The notes: generated by a model from the sequence alone, not told the origin. A stretch of DNA of 64,000 nt from Paraburkholderia rhynchosiae (GCF_002879865.1 NZ_PNXY01000015.1:62001-126000), one strand, 5' to 3'; shown: positions 1 through 8,883, counted from the first letter of the stretch. Numbers and translations are program-made.

Positions 1-1987
1 CGTAACCGACGTATCCCGGCGGCGCGCCGATCAAACGCGCGACGCTATGCTTCTCCATGAACTCGCTCATGTCGATACGGACCAGATGGTCTTCCGAATC
101 GAACAGGAACGCCGCCAGCGCCTTGCACAATTCCGTCTTGCCCACACCGGTCGGCCCCAGGAAAAGGAACGAACCGTACGGACGGTTCGGATCCGACAGA
201 CCGGCACGCGAGCGGCGGATCGCATCGGCCACCGCGCTGATCGCCTCGTCCTGGCCGATCACGCGCTCATGCAGCTTTTCTTCGATCTGCAGCAGCTTTT
301 CGCGCTCGCCCTGCATCATGCGCGAAACCGGAATGCCGGTGGAGCGCGACACGACTTCCGCGATTTCTTCCGCGCCGACCTGCGTGCGCAACAGGCGCGG
401 ACGCGTCGGATTGTTCTGCTCCTTCGCCTCGGCCTGCGTCACTTCCTTCAGTTGCGCCTCGAGACCCGGCAGCTTGCCGTATTGCAGTTCGGCGACCTTT
501 TCGAGCTTGCCTTCGCGCTGCAAGCGCGTGATTTCCGCCCGCGTCTTCTCGATCTCTTCCTTCAGTTGCGCGCTGCCCTGCACCGCGGCTTTTTCCGCTG
601 TCCAGATTTCTTCCAGGTCCGAATATTCGCGATCGAGCCGCTCGATTTCTTCTTCGATCAATTGCAGACGCTTTTGCGACGCTTCGTCCTTCTCCTTCTT
701 CACGGCCTCGCGCTCGATCTTCAACTGGATCAAACGACGGTCGAGCCGGTCCATCTCTTCCGGCTTCGAGTCGATTTCCATCTTGATCTTCGACGCGGCT
801 TCGTCGATCAGATCGATTGCCTTGTCCGGCAGGAAGCGATCCGTGATGTAGCGGTGCGATAGCTCGGCGGCCGCGACAATGGCCGGGTCCGTGATGTCGA
901 CGCCATGATGCAGCTCGTACTTCTCCTGCAAGCCGCGCAGAATCGCGATCGTGGCTTCGACCGTCGGTTCGTCGACGAGCACTTTCTGGAAGCGGCGTTC
1001 GAGCGCGGCATCCTTTTCGATGTACTTCCGGTATTCGTCGAGCGTGGTCGCTCCGACGCAATGCAGTTCGCCGCGCGAGAGCGCCGGCTTCAGCATGTTG
1101 CCCGCGTCCATCGCGCCTTCGGCCTTACCCGCGCCGACCATCGTGTGAATTTCGTCGATAAAGACGATGGTCTGCCCTTCGTCCTTCGCGATGTCGTTCA
1201 GCACGGCCTTCAGACGCTCTTCAAACTCACCGCGATACTTGGCGCCGGCCAGCAACGCGGCCATGTCGAGCGACAGCACGCGCTTGCCCTTGAGCGTTTC
1301 CGGCACTTCGCCGTTGACGATCCGCTGCGCGAGCCCTTCGACGATCGCAGTCTTGCCCACACCCGGCTCGCCGATCAGCACCGGATTGTTCTTGGTGCGG
1401 CGTTGCAGGATCTGAATGGAGCGGCGGATTTCGTCGTCACGGCCGATCACCGGGTCGAGCTTGCCGGCCCGCGCACGTTCGGTCAGATCGACGGTGTACT
1501 TCTTCAGCGCCTCGCGCTGGCTTTCGGCGTCCTGGCTGTGGACTTGCGAGCCGCCGCGCACCGCCGCGATCGCGCTTTCGAGCGACTTGCGCGACAAGCC
1601 ATGCTGACGTGCGAGACGGCCGACTTCGCCTTTATCGTCTGCGACCGCCAGCAGGAACATTTCACTTGCGATGAACGTGTCGTTGAGCTTTTGCGCTTCC
1701 TTGTCGGCCTGATTCAACAGACCGGTAAGTTCGCGGCCGATCTGCACGTTACCGTCGGTGCCCTGCACTTGCGGCAGACGCGTGATGGCCTCGTCGAGAG
1801 CGGTTTGCAGCGCCTGCACGTGCACGCCGGCGCGCGACAGCAGCGAGCGCGCCGAGCCGTCCTGCTGCGCGACGAGCGCTGCAAGAACATGAACTGGCTC
1901 GATGTATTGATTGTCATGGCCGACCGCGAGACTCTGCGCGTCCGCCAACGCTTCCTGGAATTTAGTGGTGAGTTTGTCGATTCTCAT
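1..1987 (-). CDS. clpB: ATP-dependent disaggregase ClpB (C-terminus off the window)
   Basis: AAA+ chaperone that, with DnaK, pulls polypeptides out of aggregates in the cytoplasm. About 662 of the usual ~860 residues are present; the reading frame leaves the window at base 1. Visible in order: an N-terminal Clp repeat domain, AAA1 with Walker A GEPGVGKT near residue 206 and Walker B VFIDEIH, a long charged coiled-coil M domain (about 400-530), and AAA2 with Walker A GPTGVGKT near residue 610, ending just after the pore-loop GYVGY. The coiled-coil M domain separates it from ClpA and ClpC. The ATG start follows a GGAGG ribosome site, and a heat-shock-type promoter lies directly upstream. Identity is very secure. 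Confidence 0.97.
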   Translation of the reverse strand, partial: MRIDKLTTKFQEALADAQSLAVGHDNQYIEPVHVLAALVAQQDGSARSLLSRAGVHVQALQTALDEAITRLPQVQGTDGNVQIGRELTGLLNQADKEAQKLNDTFIASEMFLLAVADDKGEVGRLARQHGLSRKSLESAIAAVRGGSQVHSQDAESQREALKKYTVDLTERARAGKLDPVIGRDDEIRRSIQILQRRTKNNPVLIGEPGVGKTAIVEGLAQRIVNGEVPETLKGKRVLSLDMAALLAGAKYRGEFEERLKAVLNDIAKDEGQTIVFIDEIHTMVGAGKAEGAMDAGNMLKPALSRGELHCVGATTLDEYRKYIEKDAALERRFQKVLVDEPTVEATIAILRGLQEKYELHHGVDITDPAIVAAAELSHRYITDRFLPDKAIDLIDEAASKIKMEIDSKPEEMDRLDRRLIQLKIEREAVKKEKDEASQKRLQLIEEEIERLDREYSDLEEIWTAEKAAVQGSAQLKEEIEKTRAEITRLQREGKLEKVAELQYGKLPGLEAQLKEVTQAEAKEQNNPTRPRLLRTQVGAEEIAEVVSRSTGIPVSRMMQGEREKLLQIEEKLHERVIGQDEAISAVADAIRRSRAGLSDPNRPYGSFLFLGPTGVGKTELCKALAAFLFDSEDHLVRIDMSEFMEKHSVARLIGAPPGYVGY

Positions 1988-2014
1988 GCGAGACCTCCAA
2001 TTTCGATTACCACC

Positions 2015-2043
2015 AAAATGAGGCGTTTTATTCAGGTTTCAAG
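2015..2043 (-). promoter_or_regulatory. Sigma-32 (heat-shock) type promoter of clpB
   Basis: On the minus strand CTTGAAA (2043-2037) is followed after 13 bp by CCTCATTTT (2023-2015). The RpoH consensus is CTTGAAA, an 11-16 bp spacer, then CCCCATNT. It lies 28 bp upstream of the clpB start, as expected for a heat-shock chaperone. The match was read by eye. Confidence 0.75.
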
Positions 2044-2119
2044 CGCTTTCTTGCGGGCCCGGCCGGCTTTTGAATAGTTGACACGAAGAAAATTGCCTTG
2101 CTGGCCTTGGCGGCCGCGT

Positions 2120-2629
2120 TCAGGCGATCGGCACGGGATTGTCGCTCGCTGGCGCGACAGGCGCCACCGGCACTACCGGAATGATGGCGCGTATGCCGAG
2201 CAACGCCGCCAGCGGACCCTGCGGACCCGCGACCTCGCCGATCGTATGGCGGTCGAGTTCCGCGAGAAAAGCGTGGCGCGCTGCCTCCAGTGCGCTGCGC
2301 AACCGGCATTGCGGTGTAATGACGCAAGGACGGCGCTCGCCGTTCTGGTCCGGCAGACAGGCGACCAGCGCGAAATCGCTTTCCGTTGCGCGCACGACCT
2401 CGCCGACGGTCCGCGCGCGGGTTTGCTCGGCAAGCCGCAAGCCGCCATTGCGTCCGCGCACGGTCTCCACCCAGCCAAGTTCGCTAAGTTGCTGCACCAC
2501 TTTCATCAAGTGATTCTTGGAAATGCCGTACGCATCGGAAATGTCCTGGATCGTCGACAAGCCCTGGTCACGGACAGCCAGGTATAACAGGACGCGCAGC
2601 GAGTAGTCGGTATAGTCGGTCAGTCTCAT
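2120..2629 (-). CDS. nsrR: Rrf2-family nitric-oxide-sensing repressor NsrR
   Basis: 169-residue Rrf2-family regulator. The N-terminal winged helix contains the family pattern LTDYTDYSLRVLLYLA, a recognition helix around residues 28-45 (YGISKNHLMKVVQQL) and the wing VRGRNGGLRL. Three cysteines at 91, 102 and 108 are spaced as NsrR iron-sulfur ligands, although the first gap is about six residues longer than in the E. coli protein. NsrR is released from DNA when NO attacks its cluster. The C-terminal tail (about 30 residues, rich in Ala, Pro and Val) is longer than usual. It diverges from a truncated haemoglobin gene, with an NsrR-like site between them, which supports NsrR over IscR or another Rrf2 member. 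Confidence 0.85.
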   Translation of the reverse strand: MRLTDYTDYSLRVLLYLAVRDQGLSTIQDISDAYGISKNHLMKVVQQLSELGWVETVRGRNGGLRLAEQTRARTVGEVVRATESDFALVACLPDQNGERRPCVITPQCRLRSALEAARHAFLAELDRHTIGEVAGPQGPLAALLGIRAIIPVVPVAPVAPASDNPVPIA

Positions 2630-2715
2630 AGGTGCAGTATCACGATGAGCGCAAGCCGCGATCCGTGGGATAACCGCGTCGACGCAAGGGTTGCCGGGGG
2701 CCGCGGCTTCGCCAT

Positions 2716-2738
2716 AAGATGCAGAGGTGGCACATATT
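2716..2738. promoter_or_regulatory. Candidate NsrR operator
   Basis: A 23-bp imperfect dyad starts AAGATGCA and ends ACATATT, matching the ends of the 11-1-11 NsrR consensus (AAGATGYA ... TRCATCTT) at the right total length; the centre matches poorly. It lies between nsrR and the globin gene, 87 bp upstream of nsrR. A wider ATGCAG ... CTGCAT inverted pair (2719-2752) overlaps it. Eye-read, so tentative. Confidence 0.5.
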
Positions 2739-2928
2739 TAATTATGCTGCATGATTGAAGCCGGACCTTCGACACCAATGGTAACGTTTCCCGCCGTGCC
2801 TATTCACATGAAAAGCATGGTATTTACCGCGCACTTCGGAGCAACTGGCCCTATTTGAGGTCATTCGTCACGGTCTGTGGCGCGGTGTGGCGAGCCGGAT
2901 GAAATCGTCGCACACTTCTGGAACTTGC

Positions 2929-3471
2929 ATGAACCCTTCTTTTCCCGCCGCGCCGGTCGTCGAGCGCGCCGCCGAACCTACTGAAGCGAATATCCGCGAG
3001 CTTGTCTACGCTTTCTACGATCGCGTTCGCGCCGATCCGCTGCTGGGGCCGGTGTTCGATGCGACGCTCGCCGGCCGCTGGGACGATCATCTGCCGAAGA
3101 TGTGCACCTTCTGGGCGAGTCTCGTGCTGGGCGCGAAGCAGTACCGCGGCAATGTGCAGCAGGCGCATCAGCCACTCGAAGGAATCGAGCCGCAGCATTT
3201 CAGCCGCTGGCTGTATCTGTTCCTGGACACCGTCGAGACGCGTTACGAGCCGGTCGCAGCTATCCGCTTCATGGAACCGGCGCTGCGTATTGCGCAGAGC
3301 TTGCAACTGAGCCGATTTGGCTGGGACTACAAGATTCCGGCGGAACAGCAGGCTTTGCTCGAGCGCGTCGCGCCAAAGCGCCAGCCACGTGAGGAGGAGC
3401 CGCAGCTTCCCGCGCGGCCTGCTGGGGAGCCGTTTCCGGCACGCATCATCGGACGGGCGCGGGACCAGTGA
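2929..3471 (+). CDS. Group III truncated haemoglobin
   Basis: 180-residue globin-fold protein of the trHbO/N/P class III type, probably a cytoplasmic haem protein acting on NO or O2. The core spans about residues 15-135: an N-terminal helix with LVYAFYDRVRADPLLGPVF, the WDDHLPKMCTFWASLVLG region typical of class III, and a proximal histidine candidate in QHFSRWLYLF. A Pro/Arg-rich tail of about 45 residues follows. ATG at 2929 is chosen because homology begins soon after it; GTG at 2887 and ATG at 2899 are in-frame alternatives. It is divergent from nsrR with a candidate NsrR site between, so NO induction is inferred. Confidence 0.85.
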   Translation: MNPSFPAAPVVERAAEPTEANIRELVYAFYDRVRADPLLGPVFDATLAGRWDDHLPKMCTFWASLVLGAKQYRGNVQQAHQPLEGIEPQHFSRWLYLFLDTVETRYEPVAAIRFMEPALRIAQSLQLSRFGWDYKIPAEQQALLERVAPKRQPREEEPQLPARPAGEPFPARIIGRARDQ

Positions 3472-3525
3472 CGATGCTGGCCGGCGCGAGCCGCGCCTAT
3501 AACGGGACAGGCCCGGGCCAGGCGC

Positions 3526-4002
3526 CTACTCCAAACCACCGTTCACCGATTCGATGCCCCATCGTGCGAGCGCGGCATCGTCGGTCACGCGAGCGTCGAC
3601 CCAGCGCTCGCCCGCCTCAGTTTTCTCCTTCTTCCAGAACGGCGCCTGGGTCTTCAAATAGTCCATCACGAATTCACACGACGCAAACGCATCCCCGCGA
3701 TGCGCAGCCGTAGTCGCGACCAGCACGATCTGATCGAGCGGATGAAGCTTGCCGACGCGATGCACGATCAGCACCTCGATGCCCGGCCAGCGCTCCCGCG
3801 CACTCACGATAATCGCTTCCAGCGACTTCTCGGTCATGCCGGGATAATGCTCGAGCTCCATGGCCTCGACGGCGCTGCCGTCGTTCAGATCGCGCACGGT
3901 GCCGATGAAGCACGCCACGGCGCCTATCTTCGGATTGCGCGCGCGCAGCGCGGCGACCTCCGCGGTGAGGTCGAAATCTTCGGTTTGGACACGTACGGGC
4001 AT
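3526..4002 (-). CDS. moaE: Molybdopterin synthase catalytic subunit MoaE
   Basis: 158-residue large subunit of molybdopterin synthase. Two MoaE and two thiocarboxylated MoaD convert cyclic pyranopterin monophosphate to molybdopterin. Recognisable stretches are GAVACFIGTVRD, the MELEHYPGMTEKSL segment, HRVGKLHPLDQIVLVA and the lysine-rich active-site region KTQAPFWKKEKTEAGERW. The start is set at the ATG preceding PVRVQTEDF after a GAGG-like site; 56 additional upstream residues open in frame are Arg-rich non-homologous sequence overlapping moaD. It follows moaD and moeA on the same strand, giving a compact cofactor operon. Confidence 0.95.
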   Translation of the reverse strand: MPVRVQTEDFDLTAEVAALRARNPKIGAVACFIGTVRDLNDGSAVEAMELEHYPGMTEKSLEAIIVSARERWPGIEVLIVHRVGKLHPLDQIVLVATTAAHRGDAFASCEFVMDYLKTQAPFWKKEKTEAGERWVDARVTDDAALARWGIESVNGGLE

Positions 4003-4019
4003 GGCGGGCTCCTCGCGGG

Positions 4020-4277
4020 TCAACCGCCTGTAACAGGTGGAAAAAACGCGACCTCGCAACCCTCGGTGATCCGCGTGCCGGCGCCCGTCATCACGTGATT
4101 GCAAGCCATGCGCAGCGCGCGGCCTTCGGCGAGCGTGTCGGCCCAGATGCCGCCGCGCGCGCGCAGCCACGCGCGCACGTCGCCGACCGTTGCCACGCCC
4201 TCGGGCACCTCGACCGTTTCGTCGGCCAGATCGAGCGCTTCACGCACGCTCGCAAAATATCGGAGTTGAATCTTCAT
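4020..4277 (-). CDS. moaD: Molybdopterin synthase sulfur carrier subunit MoaD
   Basis: 85-residue ubiquitin-like sulfur carrier. It starts MKIQLRYFASVREAL and ends with the diagnostic PPVTGG; the terminal Gly-Gly is adenylated and thiocarboxylated by MoeB, then inserts into MoaE as the sulfur donor. Length and the beta-grasp pattern match the family. It lies 24 bp after moeA and 17 bp before moaE on the same strand, so the three are probably co-transcribed. No moeB is seen in the window. Confidence 0.95.
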   Translation of the reverse strand: MKIQLRYFASVREALDLADETVEVPEGVATVGDVRAWLRARGGIWADTLAEGRALRMACNHVMTGAGTRITEGCEVAFFPPVTGG

Positions 4278-4301
4278 CGGATGCTGCCGGCTTTGCCGGC
4301 C

Positions 4302-5579
4302 TCAATTCAGCAATTCAGAAAAGGGAATGAAGCGCACGGTTTCGCCGGCGCTGATCGCATGATTTGGCGGATTGTCGATGAGGCCGTCGCCCCATACCGT
4401 CGATGTCAGCACCGCCGAACTCTGGTTCGGGAACAGATCGAGGCCACCGGCGCAATTGATGCGCGCACGCAGAAATTCGTTGCGGCGATCCGCCTTGCTC
4501 TGCGTGAAGTCGGCGCGCAGCGACAACGCACGCGGCGCGACGGCCTGCACGCCGGCCAAACGCAAAACGAATGGACGCACGAACAGCAGAAAGGTTACGA
4601 AACTCGAAACCGGGTTGCCGGGCAGACCGATAAAAAACGTCTCGGCGGAGGCTGATGCGAAGCCAGCCGGTCCGGCGTTGCCACTGCCCGCGCCGCGCCG
4701 AACAGCGCCGAACGCGAGCGGCTTGCCGGGCTTCATCGCAATTTGCCACATCGCGATGCGCCCTTCCGCTTCAACAGCCGGCTTCACGTGATCTTCGTCG
4801 CCGACCGACACGCCGCCGCAGGTCAGAATGAGATCGTGCGCGTGCGCAGCCCCACGCAGCGTGGCGCGCGTCGCATCGAGCTGGTCGGCGACGATACCAA
4901 AGTCGCTGACCTCGCAGCCGAGCTTCTCCAGCAATCCGCGCAGCGTAAAGCGATTCGAGTTGTAGATCGCGCCGGGCTTCAGCGGCTCCCCTGGCATGGT
5001 CAACTCGTCGCCGGTGAAGAAAACGGCAACTTTCACTCGCCGGCGCACTTCGAGTTCGGCGCAACCGACCGACGCAGCGAGCCCCAACGCCTGTGGCGTG
5101 AGCCGCGTTCCCGCCGGGAGGATGACCGAGCCGCTGCGGATGTCCGCCCCTTGCACGGTGATCCATTCGCCGGATTTAGGACTGTGCAGAATGGTGACTT
5201 CGTCACCGGCGGCTTCGGTTTGCTCCTGCATTACGATCGCGTCGGCGCCTGGCGGCACCGTTGCGCCGGTGAAAATGCGGGCTGCGGTGCCCGGCGCCAG
5301 CGGCTCCGGTGCGTGACCGGCGGGAATGCGTTGCGAGACCGGCAGCCGACGATTGCCGTGGGTCGTCACGTCGGCGGCGTGGATCGCGTAGCCGTCCATT
5401 GAACTCGTGTTCATGGGCGGCACATCGAGCGGCGACACGACGTCGGCCGAAAGCACGCGGCCCAGCGCTTCGAGCGTCGGAATGGATTCGGTGCCGACGA
5501 CCGGGCTCGCAGCGTTCAGCAGTGTCGCCAATGCTTCGGCGGTAGCGAGCATCGGAGCGCGGGGGGTGGGTGTGGACAT
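4302..5579 (-). CDS. moeA: Molybdopterin molybdenumtransferase MoeA
   Basis: 425-residue enzyme that inserts molybdate into adenylylated molybdopterin. Signature stretches are PPMNTSSMDGYAI (about residues 54-66), the GATVPPGADAIVMQE block, FFTGDEL, the MoCF-fold LTCGGVSVGDEDHVKPAV and GLPGNPVSSFVTF near residue 320. An insert of about 20 residues rich in Gly, Ala and Ser (RRGAGSGNAGPAGFASASAE) precedes the GLPGNP loop and looks like a disordered lineage insertion. It is first of the moeA-moaD-moaE set, 257 bp after thrC. Confidence 0.96.
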   Translation of the reverse strand: MSTPTPRAPMLATAEALATLLNAASPVVGTESIPTLEALGRVLSADVVSPLDVPPMNTSSMDGYAIHAADVTTHGNRRLPVSQRIPAGHAPEPLAPGTAARIFTGATVPPGADAIVMQEQTEAAGDEVTILHSPKSGEWITVQGADIRSGSVILPAGTRLTPQALGLAASVGCAELEVRRRVKVAVFFTGDELTMPGEPLKPGAIYNSNRFTLRGLLEKLGCEVSDFGIVADQLDATRATLRGAAHAHDLILTCGGVSVGDEDHVKPAVEAEGRIAMWQIAMKPGKPLAFGAVRRGAGSGNAGPAGFASASAETFFIGLPGNPVSSFVTFLLFVRPFVLRLAGVQAVAPRALSLRADFTQSKADRRNEFLRARINCAGGLDLFPNQSSAVLTSTVWGDGLIDNPPNHAISAGETVRFIPFSELLN

Positions 5580-5836
5580 CTGATTCGAAGCCGCAGATTA
5601 AAACAACATTGTAGCGGTCGATGGCGGCGCCCTGTCGGCCCTGCGCTTATGAAGGGTTTTCCCGGTTTTTTGCCGGGTTTTTGGGCGCTCACCGCGCGCG
5701 GCTGCGGCAAGCGCCTTTCGGTCGTATCCAGTGTCAACTGGATCGCGCAGCGGGAATTGCAACGTGGATCGCGTAGTGCCGACTCAGCTTTCGCGCGGGC
5801 CGCCGGCCCGCACGAAATTCACGCGCTTCAGGAGAA

Positions 5837-7288
5837 TTACGCCCCCGTGTTCGCCACGATAAAGTCCTTCACGCGCTGCGCGTCCGCGGGCAGGACTTCG
5901 AAACGCTGCGGCAGCGACTCCAGCCCCGAGAACGCAGCCGGACGCCCTGGTTCGCGCAACAGCGCTTCGCGAATCGTCTCGCCGAACTTGATCGGCTGCG
6001 CGGTCTCGAGCACGATCATCGGAACGCCCGGTTGCAGATGTTCGCGCGCCACCTTCAGGCCGTCGGCCGTATGGGTGTCGATCATCGTGTCGTAGCGCTG
6101 GAACACATCGCGGATCGTCTCAACGCGGCTATCGTGGCTGCTGCTGCCCGACACGAAACCGAATTCCTTCACGCGAGCAAAGTCGCCGCTCGCCGCAAGG
6201 TCGAAACCGCCCTTTTCCTCGACGTCGCGGAACAGTTGCAACACGCGCGCAGGATCGCGGCCGAGCAGGTCGAACACAAAACGCTCGAAGTTCGACGCCT
6301 TCGAAATATCCATGCTCGGGCTGCTCGTGTGATAAGTCTCGGCGGCCTTGCGCACGCGGTAGATGCCGGTGCGGAAGAACTCGTCGAGCACGTCGTTTTC
6401 GTTGGTCGCGACCACGAGTTGCTCGATCGGCAGACCCATCATGCGCGCGATGTGACCCGCGCACACATTGCCGAAGTTACCCGACGGCACCGTGAACGAC
6501 ACCCGCTCGTCGTTCGACTTCGTCGCGGCGAAATAGCCCTTGAAGTAGTACACGACCTGCGCGACGACGCGCGCCCAGTTGATCGAGTTGACCGTGCCGA
6601 TCTTGTACTTCGCCTTGAACGCGTGATCGTTCGAGACGGCCTTGACGATGTCCTGCGCGTCGTCGAACACGCCTTCAACCGCGATGTTGAAGATGTTCGG
6701 GTCCTGCAGGCTGTACATCTGCGCAGTCTGGAACGCGCTCATCTTCTTGTGCGGCGACAGCATGAAGACGCGAATGCCCTGCTTGCCGCGCATTGCGTAT
6801 TCCGCGGCGCTGCCGGTGTCGCCCGACGTCGCGCCGAGAATATTCAGCGTTTGGCCGTGCCTGGCGAGCGCGTATTCGAACAGGTTGCCGATCAGTTGCA
6901 TCGCCATGTCCTTGAACGCGAGCGTCGGACCGTTCGACAGTTCCAGCAGCGACAGCGGCGCGCCGTTCTCGATGCCGAGCGTTTTCAGCGGCGTGATCTG
7001 CTCCGCGCTTTCGTCATCGCGCACGTTGCAGTAGGTCTGCGCCGTGTAGGTCTTGCGGGTGAGCGCGCGCAGGTCTTCAGCGGGAATATCGTCGCTGAAT
7101 CTGGACAGGATCTCGAATGCGAGGTCCGCGTACGGCAACGCGCGCCAACGCGTGAGTTCGTCGGCGCTGACACGCGGGTATTCGGCCGGCAGATACAGGC
7201 CGCCGTCTTTTGCCAGACCGCCCAGCAGGATGTCGGAAAAGGTGTGGCGCTCGCCGGCTCCGGCGCCGCGCGTGGAGAGATAGTTCAT
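5837..7288 (-). CDS. thrC: Threonine synthase
   Basis: 483-residue PLP enzyme converting O-phospho-L-homoserine to L-threonine. It begins MNYLSTRGAG, like the long proteobacterial/fungal type threonine synthase, and contains SNGPTLAFKDMAMQ with the PLP lysine (near residue 124) and the GATSGDTGSAAEYAM phosphate loop. It sits 8 bp after hom on the same strand, so the two last steps of threonine synthesis are translated from one message. A GC-rich hairpin at 5795-5811 follows the gene but lacks a T-run, so I do not call it a terminator. Confidence 0.97.
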   Translation of the reverse strand: MNYLSTRGAGAGERHTFSDILLGGLAKDGGLYLPAEYPRVSADELTRWRALPYADLAFEILSRFSDDIPAEDLRALTRKTYTAQTYCNVRDDESAEQITPLKTLGIENGAPLSLLELSNGPTLAFKDMAMQLIGNLFEYALARHGQTLNILGATSGDTGSAAEYAMRGKQGIRVFMLSPHKKMSAFQTAQMYSLQDPNIFNIAVEGVFDDAQDIVKAVSNDHAFKAKYKIGTVNSINWARVVAQVVYYFKGYFAATKSNDERVSFTVPSGNFGNVCAGHIARMMGLPIEQLVVATNENDVLDEFFRTGIYRVRKAAETYHTSSPSMDISKASNFERFVFDLLGRDPARVLQLFRDVEEKGGFDLAASGDFARVKEFGFVSGSSSHDSRVETIRDVFQRYDTMIDTHTADGLKVAREHLQPGVPMIVLETAQPIKFGETIREALLREPGRPAAFSGLESLPQRFEVLPADAQRVKDFIVANTGA

Positions 7289-7296
7289 AGTTCGGC

Positions 7297-8628
7297 CTAG
7301 TTCAGCGCTTCCATGCGCAGCTTCGTGACTTGCGAGACAACGGTCTGCAACGCTTCGATCGACCTGATCGCCACGTTGACGTTCTTTTCAACCGTTTCGT
7401 GCGTAATCAGGATGATGTCGGTCTCGCCCTTGCCGTTCGCGTCGACCTGCTCCGATTCCTTCTGCAACAACGCGTCGATGGAGATGCCCCTATCGGCCAG
7501 GATGCGCGTGATGTCGGCCAGCACGCCGGTCACGTCCGCTACACGCAGACGCAGGTAATAGCCGCTCGTCACTTCGTCGATAGGCAGAATCGGGGTGCTC
7601 GACAACCGGTCCGGCTGGAAAGCCAGATGCGGCACGCGATGCTCGGGGTCAGCCGTATGCAGGCGCGTCACGTCGACCAGATCGGCGACCACGGCCGACG
7701 CCGTCGGCTCCGCGCCCGCGCCCTTGCCGTAATACAGCGTGGCGCCGACTGCATCGCCGTGCACGACGACCGCGTTCATCGCGCCTTCCACATTCGCGAG
7801 CAGGCGCTTTTCCGGAATCAGCGTGGGATGCACGCGCAGTTCGATGCCCTTGTCGGTGCGCCGCGCGATGCCGAGCAGCTTGATGCGATAGCCGAGTTCC
7901 TCGGCGTATTTGATGTCGATCGCCGCCAGCTTGCTGATGCCTTCCACGTAAGCACGGTCAAACTGCACCGGCACGCCGAACGCGATCGCGCTCATGATCG
8001 TTGCCTTGTGCGCGGCGTCCACGCCTTCGATGTCGAAGGTCGGATCGGCTTCGGCGTAACCGAGTTCCTGCGCGGCTTTGAGCGCAGTCGCGAAGTCGAG
8101 CCCGCGGTCGCGCATTTCCGAAAGAATGTAGTTCGTGGTGCCGTTGATAATGCCTGCGATGTACTGGATGCGATTGGCCGTCAGCCCTTCGCGCAGCGCC
8201 TTGATGATCGGAATACCGCCCGCGACCGCCGCCTCGAAAGCCACCATGACGCCGTTCGCGCGTGCCGCTTCGAAGATCTCCGTGCCGTGCACCGCGAGCA
8301 GCGCCTTGTTAGCCGTGACCACGTGCTTGCGGTTTCTTATCGCGCGCAGAACGAGGTCGCGCGCGACGCCCGTGCCGCCGATCATCTCCGCCACGATGTC
8401 GATCGACGGATCGTCGACCACCGCGTTGAAGTCGTCGGTCAGCGCGACGCTGGCGGCGTCGGCGCCGAGAGCCGCGGTCGCCTTCGCGGGATTACGCACG
8501 GCAATGCGCGCAATCTCGATGCCGCGGCCCGCGCGGCGTTTGATTTCTTCCTGATTGCGGCGCAGTACCGTGAAGGTGCCGCTGCCTACCGTGCCGAAGC
8601 CCAGCAGTCCAACTTTGATCGGTTCCAT
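7297..8628 (-). CDS. hom: Homoserine dehydrogenase
   Basis: 443-residue NAD(P)-dependent enzyme reducing L-aspartate semialdehyde to L-homoserine, the branch point to threonine and methionine. The N-terminus IKVGLLGFGTVGSG is the Rossmann loop; the catalytic core includes EAAVAGGIPIIKALREGL and the NGTTNYILSEM motif; the last ~90 residues form an ACT domain (GVLADITRILADRGISIDALLQKE), consistent with threonine feedback. The ATG before EPIKVGL is chosen; a longer in-frame opening of 35 residues runs through the upstream repeat and is not credible. It is downstream of alaA and upstream of thrC. Confidence 0.97.
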   Translation of the reverse strand: MEPIKVGLLGFGTVGSGTFTVLRRNQEEIKRRAGRGIEIARIAVRNPAKATAALGADAASVALTDDFNAVVDDPSIDIVAEMIGGTGVARDLVLRAIRNRKHVVTANKALLAVHGTEIFEAARANGVMVAFEAAVAGGIPIIKALREGLTANRIQYIAGIINGTTNYILSEMRDRGLDFATALKAAQELGYAEADPTFDIEGVDAAHKATIMSAIAFGVPVQFDRAYVEGISKLAAIDIKYAEELGYRIKLLGIARRTDKGIELRVHPTLIPEKRLLANVEGAMNAVVVHGDAVGATLYYGKGAGAEPTASAVVADLVDVTRLHTADPEHRVPHLAFQPDRLSSTPILPIDEVTSGYYLRLRVADVTGVLADITRILADRGISIDALLQKESEQVDANGKGETDIILITHETVEKNVNVAIRSIEALQTVVSQVTKLRMEALN

Positions 8629-8659
8629 GCAGCGTGTCGTCGAATAGATGTTTAAAAAG

Positions 8660-8883
8660 TGCCCCAACCCTGGCGCTTCGCGCCAGGCCCCCCGAGGGGG
8701 CGAGAAAACTTGGGGTCGGCCCGGCGTTTTCAAATGCCCCCAACCCTGGCGCTTCGCGCCAGGCCCCCCGAGGGGGCGAGAAAACTTGGGGGCGGCCCGG
8801 CGTTTTCAAGTGCCCCCAACCCTGGCGCTTCGCGCCAGGCCCCCCGAGGGGGCGAGAAAACTTGGGGGCGGCCCGGCGTTTTC
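8660..8883. repeat. Three tandem 76-bp structured repeats between alaA and hom
   Basis: Three nearly identical units (8660-8734, 8735-8810, 8811-8883) in head-to-tail order; unit 1 is 75 bp. Each carries a perfect hairpin CCTGGCGC-TTC-GCGCCAGG, a second hairpin CCCCC-GA-GGGGG, and an AAAACTTGGGG spacer. Differences are one-base changes. The array fills nearly all of the 304-bp gap between two same-strand genes. It is not CRISPR: units abut without spacers. It could attenuate or stabilise the alaA-hom transcript, or be a mobile palindromic repeat family. Confidence 0.9.

Noticed and set aside
5795..5811. Terminator after thrC
   Set aside because: The GC-rich hairpin has no following T-run on the minus strand.
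6032..7300. 422-residue open frame antisense to thrC
   Set aside because: It lies wholly opposite thrC with Arg/Ala/His-rich shadow composition typical of GC-rich genomes; thrC has clear homology.
8660..8883. Possible CRISPR array
   Set aside because: The three 76-bp units abut directly; there are no unique spacers and no cas genes nearby.
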